64,000 bases of DNA. It comes from Bacillus sp. FJAT-26390 (GTDB lineage Bacteria > Bacillota > Bacilli > Paenibacillales > Paenibacillaceae). The stretch is from positions 124,001 through 188,000 of the forward strand of contig NZ_MAQX01000037.1 in the NCBI RefSeq assembly GCF_001682865.1. Reading direction: 5' to 3'. This document shows, piece after piece, positions 8,489 through 17,115 of this stretch; the first letter of the stretch is position 1, and the number at the start of each line of letters is the position of its first letter. Both the position numbers and the translations under genes were made by a program. The notes beneath the pieces were generated by a model, which was given only the letters and a program-made list of their open reading frames with translations, searched no databases and had not been told where the DNA came from.

Positions 8489-10306
8489 TTGACTCTTCTT
8501 ACCTATTTGAAGCGTAGCATACAGCGCTTGTCCTTAAAGTACAAGCTATTCGTGCTGCTCGCTCTGATTTCGATTATCCCCATATCCTTGGTCAGTTATA
8601 GCTCCGAGTACTTTATGTTTCGCTCCGGCACCGAGTATTCCGCTTCCATTTCAACGCAGTATGTGGAGTTCGTCTCCAAGGAGCTATCCGATTATTTGCA
8701 AAACTTGAATGAATCTTTCGACAGCCTATTTATTAACGCAAGCTTTCATCATTTTATCAATATACCTGCCGACCAATTAAACGAGCAGGCAAATGAACTC
8801 ATGCATTTTAGGCCGCTGGTTAGGAACTCGATGCAGTTCCATCCTGAGGTGCTTGGCGTGTTATATATTGATCTCGCTCAAAAAGTATATTTCGATTCGT
8901 ATCAGAAACAGTTGAATCCCGATTACTCATTTGGGGCAGATCATCTCTATCAATCCGCATTCGCAAGCAAAAAGCCCGTGCTTACTGCACCGCATCTACT
9001 GCCTTATATTTTGTATAGCAAAGCAAAAGTATTTTCATTTATCAGACCGATTCTTGATACGGACACCGGCGAAACAGAAGCCTTGTTCATCATAGAAATC
9101 CATGAAGAGAAAATCAAGAGCATGCTCAGCAGCAATCAAAAGGATGAGCAAGGACAAGTCATTTTGTACCACGAGCAGGATGGCACAACCGTATCTGAAT
9201 CGCCAGTTGCCGCCGATCTGATGCAAGATTTTCGAAAGGCTAGAGTCAAGGCCCCTTTGTCGAGTAAACAGCTGCTGTTCACTTCCGGCAAACATGAATA
9301 TCAGGCGATCTACGCCGAGCTGCCGGGCAGTGAGTGGAAGGTTCTATGGACTGCCCCGCTTAGCAGCATTAATAAAGGGGTAAGGCAGACGTATCAGCTC
9401 ACACTGCTGATCGCCGCCCTTAGCCTAGTTACCGCTTTGATCATCGCTTTTCCTGTTATGAACGGCATTCTTCGGCCCTTGTACAGGCTGAAAAAAGGTA
9501 TGCAAAGCTTAGGACGCGGCGTCTATCTCCCTGTTGCCGTGAAGCACAACTACGATGAAATTGGTTTTTTGATCCACAGCTATAACCAAATGCTCGATAA
9601 GCTTCAATTCATGGAACGGGAAGTGTATCAAGCCAACATGAAAGAAAAGGAACGCGAGCTGCTACAGCTGCAGGCTCAGATCAATCCGCATTTTTTATTC
9701 AATACACTGGAGACGATCGAGTCCTATGCAGTCAGGAACAATGGCGAGGCTGTCGGTGAAATGGTGCAATCCGTATCCCGCATGATGCGATACACGATTC
9801 GCAGCGATGACGGCTGGGCGACACTGAAGGAGGAAATGGCGTACATTAGCAATTTCCTGACCATTCATTACTATCGCAACGGCAAGGATGTTCATGCTCG
9901 TTTCGAGATCGCCCCCGAGCTGCTGGGCTTCCCAGTCATGAAACTCAGCATTCAGCCCTATATCGAAAATGCAATCAAATACGGCTGGAGTCCAAATATG
10001 AGTACGGATGAGTTTCAGCTTACCGTCAAGGTTGTGGCCCAAGCTGACGGTTTGTTGATTGAGATTTCCGACACAGGGACCGGAATATCTGCGGACGTGC
10101 TGAGCAAGCTTCGGCAGCTCATTCAAGAAAACGGAATGACTACAGACGCATACTTCCGTAAGCATACCGGTATTTTTAACACGTACCGCAGATTCATTCT
10201 CGTATATGGCGATCAGGTTAAATTCCATGTCGAGAGTTCGCCAGAGAGCGGCACCACATTTAAGTTCCGTATTCCGTTTAAAGACCCGAATAGAGGCCCA
10301 GCTTAA
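8489..10306 (+). CDS. Sensor histidine kinase, LytS/YesM family
   Basis: A membrane kinase of about 606 residues. TM1 is in LFVLLALISIIPISLV, an extracellular sensor region of about 240 residues follows, then TM2 (TLLIAALSLVTALIIAF), a HAMP-like segment and the His_kinase motif INPHFLFNTLETIE. The ATPase domain shows N-box IQPYIENAIKYGW and DTGTGIS. The open frame runs back to 8366 inside the divergent gene. The best start is TTG at 8489 with AAGGGGGA nine bases upstream. It pairs with the divergent regulator at 6985-8412. Confidence 0.9.
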   Translation: MTLLTYLKRSIQRLSLKYKLFVLLALISIIPISLVSYSSEYFMFRSGTEYSASISTQYVEFVSKELSDYLQNLNESFDSLFINASFHHFINIPADQLNEQANELMHFRPLVRNSMQFHPEVLGVLYIDLAQKVYFDSYQKQLNPDYSFGADHLYQSAFASKKPVLTAPHLLPYILYSKAKVFSFIRPILDTDTGETEALFIIEIHEEKIKSMLSSNQKDEQGQVILYHEQDGTTVSESPVAADLMQDFRKARVKAPLSSKQLLFTSGKHEYQAIYAELPGSEWKVLWTAPLSSINKGVRQTYQLTLLIAALSLVTALIIAFPVMNGILRPLYRLKKGMQSLGRGVYLPVAVKHNYDEIGFLIHSYNQMLDKLQFMEREVYQANMKEKERELLQLQAQINPHFLFNTLETIESYAVRNNGEAVGEMVQSVSRMMRYTIRSDDGWATLKEEMAYISNFLTIHYYRNGKDVHARFEIAPELLGFPVMKLSIQPYIENAIKYGWSPNMSTDEFQLTVKVVAQADGLLIEISDTGTGISADVLSKLRQLIQENGMTTDAYFRKHTGIFNTYRRFILVYGDQVKFHVESSPESGTTFKFRIPFKDPNRGPA

Positions 10307-10363
10307 ACATTCCAAACCTGCGCCCGCTCCCTATCCATTCAAACGAAGATATTCATATCGTGC

Positions 10364-10396
10364 AACAAGAGGTAACCAATTTGGTTACCTCTTGTT
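10364..10396. terminator. Bidirectional terminator between convergent genes
   Basis: A perfect 15-bp stem, AACAAGAGGTAACCA at 10364-10378 and its complement at 10382-10396, with a 3-base loop. It sits between the kinase stop (10306) and the oxidoreductase stop (10400), with T-rich sequence on both sides. Confidence 0.85.
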
Positions 10397-10399
10397 TGT

Positions 10400-11608
10400 T
10401 TATGCGTCTTGAACAGTTGCTCCCATTACCGCTGCCGGCTGCGGCGAGGACGTACTTACCCATCTGCCGGTGATAGCGGATTCCAATATAGCATCGGATA
10501 TCACATGGATGCGATACCCGTCCTCGAAGCTCGGCGAGATGTCCGTATCGTTCACGATAGCGGATATAAAATCATGCGCTTCGATGATCTTTGTCTCCCC
10601 GTAACCAATGCCAAGAGCCGGAATAGGCCATAATGCGGCACCGGTTGGATGGGCTGGCCCTGTATAAATCGTACGAAAACCTCGTCTGTCGTCAGGATCA
10701 TCTGCGAAGCAAACCTGCAGCTCGTCGCGGCGCTCGTAATTAAAGGCAATGGAGCCTTTGTCGCCGTGAATTTCAAAGGTTAAGTAGTTGTTCCGTCCCC
10801 AGGCGTTGCGAGTCGCTTCAATGCTTCCGACGGCTCCATTTTCGAATCGAAGCAATGTACTTACTTCATCGTCTACGTCGACTGCCGCCATTTGTACGTC
10901 GCCCGATGACCGTACTGTACCTAGCTTATCCATGGAGCCTGTCGATACTGGACGCTCCTTAATCCATGTGTTCGTCGTCCCCATCACTTCGGTAATTTCT
11001 CCGACCAAATAACGGGCAAAATCGATCACATGCGTGCAAATATCGCCAATTGCACCCGAACCGGCTATGTCCTTGCGAAAGCGCCATGAAAGGGGGGAGT
11101 TTGGATCGGCCGACCAATCCTGCAAATAGGTGCCGCGGAAGTTCAATATGTTGCCAATTGCGCCCTCCAGAATATATTTCTTCGCCAGCGCTACAGCAGG
11201 CGTGCGGCGATAGTTAAATGCCACCATATGTTTTACGCCAGCCTCATTCACCGCATCAAGCATCTGCTTTGCTTCTTCTGTCGTACGGGCAAGCGGCTTC
11301 TCAGAGATGATATGCTTACCTGCTTTGGCAGCGGCAATAGCGATTTCGGCATGCGTATGATTAGGCGTCACGATATCGATGATATCGATGCTCGAATCTT
11401 CAATAACCCTTCTCCAATCAGAAGAATAGGATTCGAAGCCGTAACGGGCAGCGGCTTCCTTTGCCAGATCATCATTGATATCGACTACCGTCTTGCGGAA
11501 TGGGATAGCGGGCGCAGGCCAAAAAAACATCGGCATTCCTGCATAAGCAAGCGCGTGTGCCTTTCCCATAAAACCTCCGCCAATCATCCCAATATTTAAT
11601 GTACGCAT
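10400..11608 (-). CDS. Gfo/Idh/MocA oxidoreductase, levoglucosan dehydrogenase-like
   Basis: 402 residues. The nucleotide motif GGGFMG is at 10-15, EKP at 103-105, and D189/H193 in GDICTHVID. The N-terminal block MGKAHALAYAGMPMFFWPAP and the block GTYLQDWSADPNSPLSWRF are, from memory, typical of levoglucosan dehydrogenase (LgdA), which makes the 3-keto sugar from 1,6-anhydroglucose with NAD+. That assignment rests on recall and needs an alignment; the family assignment is secure. The ATG at 11608 has AGGAG upstream. The upstream gene is the second RbsB-like protein, so uptake and oxidation appear paired. Confidence 0.88.
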   Translation of the reverse strand: MRTLNIGMIGGGFMGKAHALAYAGMPMFFWPAPAIPFRKTVVDINDDLAKEAAARYGFESYSSDWRRVIEDSSIDIIDIVTPNHTHAEIAIAAAKAGKHIISEKPLARTTEEAKQMLDAVNEAGVKHMVAFNYRRTPAVALAKKYILEGAIGNILNFRGTYLQDWSADPNSPLSWRFRKDIAGSGAIGDICTHVIDFARYLVGEITEVMGTTNTWIKERPVSTGSMDKLGTVRSSGDVQMAAVDVDDEVSTLLRFENGAVGSIEATRNAWGRNNYLTFEIHGDKGSIAFNYERRDELQVCFADDPDDRRGFRTIYTGPAHPTGAALWPIPALGIGYGETKIIEAHDFISAIVNDTDISPSFEDGYRIHVISDAILESAITGRWVSTSSPQPAAVMGATVQDA

Positions 11609-11680
11609 CGTAATCTCTCCTCTACATGTGCAATCTATAGATCATTTGCAACTCAATCTTGGTTATAAAAAAGGGCTACC

Positions 11681-12889
11681 TTATTTCGCTATATTTTGAA
11701 TCGAGGCAGGCGCATCCGCATGATAAACCGTTTTCCAGGATTCCAAAATGTTATCCTTATTTACCTGAAGTGATGGCACGGCAACATAAGCCGGCGCTTC
11801 TTTTCCTAGCAACGCATAAGCCGCAAGAATCGCTTCCGCAACACCTTGATCATATGGAAGCTGAGCGCCCAGCCCTTTGATCATGCCGCCCTTGGCAATA
11901 TCCAGTGCCACGTTTGTTCCAAGATCTATCGTTGAAATAGCCAAATCCTCTCGCCCGGCAGATCGTGCAGCAGCAAGCGCGCCTTCTGCAGGTACATCCC
12001 ATACGACAAACAAACCTTTCATCTTCGGATGTTTCGTCAGCAGGGCTGCTGCCACCTTCTCACCATCGTTTGGACCCGAAATGCCGCCGCGGTCTACGAT
12101 ATTGATGTTCGGGTACTGTTCTTGAATCGTTTTCTCGAATGCCTCTGTTCTTTGCTTCGTGACGAAAAAATCTGCCTCGTGGTAGATTACGCCAATCTCG
12201 CCTTCCTCACCGATGGCTTTCGCCAAAATATGGGCGGCTTCAACCCCATTGCCATAGTTGTCCGCCGAGACGACGCTGACATAATCTTTGCCGGCTTGCA
12301 GGCCGCTTGCTTTATTGTCCATAAAAACAAGCTTCACACCTTGCTCAGCTGCTTTTTTGAACACGCTCGCCGTCGAGACCGCATCTACTGGAATACTTAC
12401 TAGGATGTTTGGTTTTTTGGCAAGAATCGTTTCGATGTTAGCCACTTGGGTTTCCGCTTTGAAGTTCGCATCGGTTGTCGCGACGATCTTAATATTCATG
12501 CTGGCGAATGTATTCCGTAGTCCCTGCAGCTGTGCAGCAGACCAATCGTTGCCGGCATAATGCATCGAAATCGCTGCCGTATATTGGCCTTCCTTAATTT
12601 GCGCCAGCTCTGCTTCAGTCAATATAAGCATTTTCGCGGAAACGGCATTCTCTCCGTCCGGTCCTTTGCTTAAAATTTCTTTATCCTCCAAAGCCTGATT
12701 AATCGTGATTGGTCCGCTGGTTTCCGAGGAGGAGGCCACGTTCCCTTCTGTCTTATCGCTCGGCGCGTTTTTCGCTTCGGAAGCAGTACCCGTAGCGTCA
12801 TTGACAACTCCATTGCTCACTCCACAAGCCGCCAAAGCCAAGCTGCAAACAAGCACACACGCTACCATTGCAAATTTACGTTTTCTCAT
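11681..12889 (-). CDS. Sugar-binding lipoprotein, RbsB-like, second copy
   Basis: A binding lipoprotein of about 402 residues, starting MRKRKFAMVACVLVC with lipobox LAAC. The frame is open to 12964, but that start would put 25 charged residues before the signal peptide. The ATG at 12889 with GGGGG upstream gives a normal one. It closely resembles the protein at 4132-5295 over the whole mature region. No ATPase or permease lies beside it, so it probably uses the transporter at 1598-4073. It is followed at 73 bp by the Gfo/Idh gene and forms an operon with it. Confidence 0.9.
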   Translation of the reverse strand: MRKRKFAMVACVLVCSLALAACGVSNGVVNDATGTASEAKNAPSDKTEGNVASSSETSGPITINQALEDKEILSKGPDGENAVSAKMLILTEAELAQIKEGQYTAAISMHYAGNDWSAAQLQGLRNTFASMNIKIVATTDANFKAETQVANIETILAKKPNILVSIPVDAVSTASVFKKAAEQGVKLVFMDNKASGLQAGKDYVSVVSADNYGNGVEAAHILAKAIGEEGEIGVIYHEADFFVTKQRTEAFEKTIQEQYPNINIVDRGGISGPNDGEKVAAALLTKHPKMKGLFVVWDVPAEGALAAARSAGREDLAISTIDLGTNVALDIAKGGMIKGLGAQLPYDQGVAEAILAAYALLGKEAPAYVAVPSLQVNKDNILESWKTVYHADAPASIQNIAK

Positions 12890-13321
12890 AGCCAATGCCC
12901 CCAGTTGGATTATGCTTGAAAAATCCATTTCCCCTTCGCGCTTCCCTACTCCGCCGCACCTCATTACTCTGGCGCAAAAAACGTGAGACTACCCTCCTCG
13001 CACCTTCAGCTATTTACAAAAATACTGTGCTTATCTTAGCAGCAGCACTTATTGTAAGCGCGTTCATAATGAGTATAGAAGGTTCGGAAAAGGAAAACCG
13101 CGGAATAATTTAACAAGCGGGGAAGAACTTTTTAGCCTGTGTAGAATCGGAAACAAAAAAGCCGGGCAGAAACAGGAGTGAATGTCCTGAAAATTGTCCG
13201 GCCAGGCTAAGGACATACTATGAAAGGGTAACGGTAAGAGAAGTTAGCGCGTGGACAGCTTCTTCTTTTTTGTTTATTCTTTATGTAAGTTTCATGAGCA
13301 TATCAAAAAGGAGGTTTTATT
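12890..13321. other. Upstream region of the second binding-protein gene
   Basis: About 430 bp without a supported gene between divergent genes. It holds a candidate cre-like site at 13053-13066 and the ribosome site of the 13322 gene (AAGGAGG). Nothing else recognised. Confidence 0.5.
13053..13066. promoter_or_regulatory. Candidate catabolite-responsive element (cre)
   Basis: TGTAAGCGCGTTCA resembles the CcpA consensus TGNAANCGNTNNCA with one deviation. It lies about 165 bp upstream of the sugar-binding gene at 12889, a sensible place for glucose repression of alternative sugar uptake. Confidence 0.4.
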
Positions 13322-13771
13322 ATGAAATTTCAAGCGGTCATCCTGCTTAGCGGCAAGTCTGCAACCGGCATTCGAGTCCCAGAAGAAATCGTTACGGCGC
13401 TCGGAACGAGCAAGAAGCCGCCTGTCCAAATAACGATTAATGATTACACCTACCGAAGCACAGTCGCATCGATGGGCGGACATTTCATGATCCCTGTCAG
13501 CGCGGAGATTCGCAAAGGAGCAGGTGTTGCGGCAGGTGATGAAGTGGAAGTGGAGATTGTGCTTGATACCGAGCCCCGCGAGGTTGCCGTACCGGCAGAT
13601 TTCCTAGATGCGCTTGAACATGAAGCAGAAGCCAAGCCATTTTTCGAAGGTTTGTCCTACAGCAACAAACTGCGAATTGTTCTCTCGATCGAGGATGCCA
13701 AAACAGCAGAAACCCGGAAGCGGCGAATAGACAAATCAGTTGCTATGCTCAAAGAAGGACGAGCCCAATAG
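13322..13771 (+). CDS. DUF1905 / YdeI-OmdA-like protein
   Basis: A 149-residue cytoplasmic protein with two parts. The N-terminal DUF1905-like beta-barrel (about 1-90) includes ASMGGHFMIPVSAEIRKGAG. The C-terminal YdeI/OmpD-associated helical segment includes FLDALEHEAEAKPFFEGLSYSNK and ends KRRIDKSVAMLKEGRAQ. AAGGAGG precedes the ATG. Its molecular function is unknown; in other bacteria the C-terminal family has been linked to bacteriocin or peptide tolerance. It appears monocistronic. Confidence 0.82.
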   Translation: MKFQAVILLSGKSATGIRVPEEIVTALGTSKKPPVQITINDYTYRSTVASMGGHFMIPVSAEIRKGAGVAAGDEVEVEIVLDTEPREVAVPADFLDALEHEAEAKPFFEGLSYSNKLRIVLSIEDAKTAETRKRRIDKSVAMLKEGRAQ

Positions 13772-14078
13772 CCCGTCAAACAGGAGCTGCGTGGAAGCCT
13801 GTCATTGTTATATTGCAGCAATGATTGCTCAGATTCCGGGCGCTCCCTTCTTTTTGCATGAAATCACCTCAGTATCGAAATTGATAATTTTGAAAATTAT
13901 CCGTTTTATCGCCCGCATAGACTAGTTCTTCTATTATTTTTTTAGAATTAACAAGCTTCGCGCAGATTCTTTTTATATCTGTATTGAACCAACACGCATT
14001 TCATCCAGTACCAAGCTATTTGAAATAGGTGAAGCTTGTGAATTTTGCTCATGCTCACACTACTCTCTTCCTCATGAC
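13772..14078. other. Intergenic region between convergent genes
   Basis: About 300 bp without a supported gene. It contains an AT-rich hairpin (GATAATTT / AAATTATC near 13882-13900) that may end transcription of the 13322 gene. Nothing else recognised. Confidence 0.4.
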
Positions 14079-14669
14079 TTACTTTGGCTGCGCAGGCGTC
14101 TCTTGATGATAAAACATTTGCCTCTTCAGCTCCCCATACTCACCACTCGTTAATCCAAAAATATATTCGTCGAAGTATCGTCCATTCGTAAATATCATAT
14201 TTCTGAGCTTTCCTTCTTCAAGAAAACCGAGGCGCTTATGAAGTGCGATCGAGCCCTCGTTAAAAGCATAAATATGCGCGGTCACCTTCTGATAACGCAA
14301 TTCCTCAAAATAATACCTAAGCAGGATCATGATTGCTTCTGCAGCGTAGCCTTTACGCCAATGCTCTCTAAAAATCGCAGTCCCGTACTTAAACGTGCCA
14401 TACCGCGGATCACAGCTATGTGTGCTTATGCTGCCTACCAGCTCCCCTTCAAGCGTTTCAATTGCTAGCATCACGTTATCGCCATCCGGCGCTTTGGCTG
14501 CCTGATGCTCGGCCCAAGCTTTTGTGCCGTCCTCCGACCTCGGAAAATGAACCATATCGCTCGCTCTCGCACATTCTGAGTCATAATCGTTTTGATGGAA
14601 CCATTCCCAATCGGCAGGGACAATGGCACGCAACCTAACTTTGCGGCCTGACCATATATTTTTAATCAT
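14079..14669 (-). CDS. GNAT family N-acetyltransferase, RimJ/RimL-like
   Basis: A 196-residue acetyl-CoA-dependent acyltransferase. It has the RimJ/RimL layout: an N-terminal KVRLRAIVPAD strand, acetyl-CoA loop around HWRKGYAAEAIMILLRYYF (about 123-141), and the C-terminal VTAHIYAFNEGSIALHKRLGF block (about 147-167). AAGGAG precedes the ATG. It lies just downstream of the PaiB-like gene in the same direction, 11 bp away, so they may be cotranscribed. The acceptor is unknown. Confidence 0.88.
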   Translation of the reverse strand: MIKNIWSGRKVRLRAIVPADWEWFHQNDYDSECARASDMVHFPRSEDGTKAWAEHQAAKAPDGDNVMLAIETLEGELVGSISTHSCDPRYGTFKYGTAIFREHWRKGYAAEAIMILLRYYFEELRYQKVTAHIYAFNEGSIALHKRLGFLEEGKLRNMIFTNGRYFDEYIFGLTSGEYGELKRQMFYHQETPAQPK

Positions 14670-14680
14670 ATCGTTTCTCC

Positions 14681-15286
14681 TTAAAGGTTTTGTTTCATCG
14701 CCGAAGCTATTTTTTGCTCATTCTCCCTCTCGCTTTGTTCCAGCCGCTGAATGACAAGCGCCTGCCGCTCCGGTCGATGATTCTGGCTCAGCTTTGCTTT
14801 GCCTTCTACTTTATTTATGCTTATTTTAAAGCCTTGGATTCCTTTGCTCATGCCTGCTATAAAATCCGGATCTACTTGATCAAGCTGATAAGGACTGTCT
14901 GGCGCTTCGTACTTCAATACCATTTGGCGCAAGGCGTCCAACAGTTCATGTTCATCGTCTATAAGCTCCACCTTGCCATATACGTGAACGGCTACATAAT
15001 TCCATGTGGGTACTGCCATTTCGCTCTCATACCAAGAAGGCGAAATATAACAGTGCGGCCCTTGAAAAACCGCAAGCACCTCTTGGTTTTGAATGTCCTT
15101 CCACTGCGGGTTTGGGCGAGCAAAATGACCGTATAAGCATCGGTTAGCCTTATCTAAAATTAACGGCAAATGCGTTGCGAACGGAGCCCCCGCATGTTGC
15201 GAGATTACAGTAGCGAAGCTATTTTTTATCATCACATCAAAAATAATTTCTTCGTCTTCAATCTGAAATGGTGAAGGTATGTACAT
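14681..15286 (-). CDS. FMN-binding negative transcriptional regulator, PaiB-like
   Basis: About 201 residues, with the family opening MYIPSPFQIED and blocks ATHLPLILD, GHFARPNPQW, VLAVFQGPHCYISPSWY and TWNYVAVHVYGK. PaiB-like proteins have a flavin-reductase-type split-barrel fold; in Bacillus PaiB is linked to repression of sporulation and degradative enzymes. The frame is open to a GTG at 15379, but residues before MYIPSPFQ are outside the family. The ATG at 15286, with AAAGGATGG upstream, matches the usual length of about 205. The GNAT gene follows; in B. subtilis paiB also sits with a GNAT gene (paiA). Confidence 0.88.
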   Translation of the reverse strand: MYIPSPFQIEDEEIIFDVMIKNSFATVISQHAGAPFATHLPLILDKANRCLYGHFARPNPQWKDIQNQEVLAVFQGPHCYISPSWYESEMAVPTWNYVAVHVYGKVELIDDEHELLDALRQMVLKYEAPDSPYQLDQVDPDFIAGMSKGIQGFKISINKVEGKAKLSQNHRPERQALVIQRLEQSERENEQKIASAMKQNL

Positions 15287-15396
15287 GCGTTTCCATCCTT
15301 TTTGGTTCGACTTAAGTATATAACGCCTCAAACTATTAGACTCCTCATTTTGGGAATTGTTGCAGGATAGGCTGCCCACCTGGCAGCCCGCTCTTC

Positions 15397-15861
15397 TTAA
15401 CTCTCGCTAGCCGAATTGTACGATCGCAATGTTTGTTTGCCTTGAAAATCATAAGGTATGGCTTCAGATTCAATCAGCCTTTGCAATCCGCTTTTGTAAT
15501 ACGGCATTTTTTGATTTGCCTCATTAAGATCTGCCCACTTTACTTCCGCTATTTCATGAGGCCGTGTAATCAGTACATCTGTGCTAACAGCCTTTGCTTT
15601 AAAGGTTGCAAATACGACATGCTCGTTTTTTTCTTCAAAAAAACATTCATTTATTGCACAAATACCCAATAACTCAACGGCAAGGCCCGTTTCCTCTTTG
15701 GCTTCCCTAACCGCTGCCGAAGACCATGATTCATTAATCTCTACAGCGCCGCCCGGCAGCGACCAACTCGAAGTATGTATGTTTCTTACGATTAAAACCT
15801 TGTCCTTCTCTTCATTCGTGATCAAGGCATAGGCAACATCCACTCGGTACAAAATGCTCAC
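15397..15861 (-). CDS. Nudix hydrolase
   Basis: A 154-residue MutT-like pyrophosphohydrolase. The Nudix box begins GGAVEINES and contains REAKEETGL, giving the metal-binding REUxEExGU core near residues 51-59. The substrate is unknown. The listed start is GTG at 15861 with GAAAGG directly against it; the TTG at 15852, nine bases from the same site, may be the real start. It stands alone between the PaiB-like and NAT genes. Confidence 0.88.
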   Translation of the reverse strand: MSILYRVDVAYALITNEEKDKVLIVRNIHTSSWSLPGGAVEINESWSSAAVREAKEETGLAVELLGICAINECFFEEKNEHVVFATFKAKAVSTDVLITRPHEIAEVKWADLNEANQKMPYYKSGLQRLIESEAIPYDFQGKQTLRSYNSASES

Positions 15862-16103
15862 CCTTTCGGAAATCTAAATGACCTCAAACTCTCTTAACGC
15901 GTAAAAAATACCGGCTTCGCTTGCCTTCTTCGTAGCGTCAGACTCAACGTTTCTTTTAATGCCTGCAAAATCCGTTCATCGTCCGCGCCGATTCCATTGT
16001 GGCGACTAAATCACCTCGGAACAAGCCTCCTTGTAATCACTTGTTTGCGCTAACGAAAGGACAAAAGGCCGCCGTGTGGCAGCCCTATTTTCAATAGTTC
16101 TAT

Positions 16104-16886
16104 CTAAATGCTGATTCCAAAATAAGTCCGCAAGGCTTCTGCATATTCTTCTTGCGTCTTTGGCGTGAACGCTCGAACACCCTCTGGCGTAAAGATCCGA
16201 AACTCCTCGCCAGCTATCGAATTTCTGCCCGCACTTGTCCGAATCGCCACCATGGCATCTTTAGTGAAGATGGAATCAGGCGAGTGTTCACACCAATAGG
16301 ACGTCATCAAAAAATCTTTAGGCAGCTGCGGCTCCTCCGTGAAAGAATAAAGACGGCTCCACTGCCCCTTCTTCCGCTCATTTAAAACCCACCCGAAATA
16401 CGAATCCTTTTCCAGGCGATAGGCTTCGTCCTGTTGCTCTTGAACTGCATTTTCTATCATATGAATAGGGCTCCGAGGCGCAATGCCGCCTACTCCAACA
16501 TCACACAAATAAAGCTCGCCTTCCGCTTCTACCTGCAAAATATGATGTCTGCGCTTAGGCGGCGTATCCGTCTCGTCGCGCCAGAACCTTGCAAAATAAT
16601 TAGTCACCTTAAAGCCTAGCTCCATTAACAACCAGCCAAATAACGCATTAAGCTCAAAGCAGTAGCCACCGCGGCGGCGGACGACCACTTTATCGAATAA
16701 GCTTGGTATTTCTAAAGACAACGGTATCCGATTTAAAATATCAAAATTTTCATAGGGCACCGTATGAACATGGCACTCTTGAAGCTTTGCAAGCGTCGCA
16801 AGGCTAGTGACAACCGATCCGCTATATCCGATTCGTTCAAGGTAAGCGACTACCTCAGGTTTCAAACTGCTGCTGTTCACTATCAT
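16104..16886 (-). CDS. Arylamine N-acetyltransferase
   Basis: A 260-residue cytoplasmic enzyme that moves acetyl from acetyl-CoA to aromatic amines or hydrazines through a cysteine. The catalytic Cys76 is in RRGGYCFELN, the His is in KRRHHILQV (about 114), and Asp129 in LCDVGVGG, with the usual family spacing. The N-terminal HTVPYENFDI block is also typical. GAGGAG precedes the ATG. It is monocistronic by spacing. It may detoxify aromatic amines or acylate an unknown metabolite. Confidence 0.93.
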   Translation of the reverse strand: MIVNSSSLKPEVVAYLERIGYSGSVVTSLATLAKLQECHVHTVPYENFDILNRIPLSLEIPSLFDKVVVRRRGGYCFELNALFGWLLMELGFKVTNYFARFWRDETDTPPKRRHHILQVEAEGELYLCDVGVGGIAPRSPIHMIENAVQEQQDEAYRLEKDSYFGWVLNERKKGQWSRLYSFTEEPQLPKDFLMTSYWCEHSPDSIFTKDAMVAIRTSAGRNSIAGEEFRIFTPEGVRAFTPKTQEEYAEALRTYFGISI

Positions 16887-17115
16887 TCGCTCTACTCCTC
16901 GCTACTTGTAGACTTCAACTTCTATTATCATAGCTTCCTTTTTGAAAACCGTAAATGAGTTGACGGACAACCTGCCTGATGAGTTTGAAATTATAACAAA
17001 AGCAGACATTCCTTATAAGGAAAAACAATTTGTCTCGTGGTTTTTATAATGGTATTTTCATATTGTACAGTAAATTCATGGGTATTATGAGAATATTTCA
17101 AGGAGGGAAATCTGC

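Noticed and set aside
9695..10315. Minus-strand ORF of 206 codons
   Set aside because: Antisense to the kinase catalytic domain; no motif or ribosome site.
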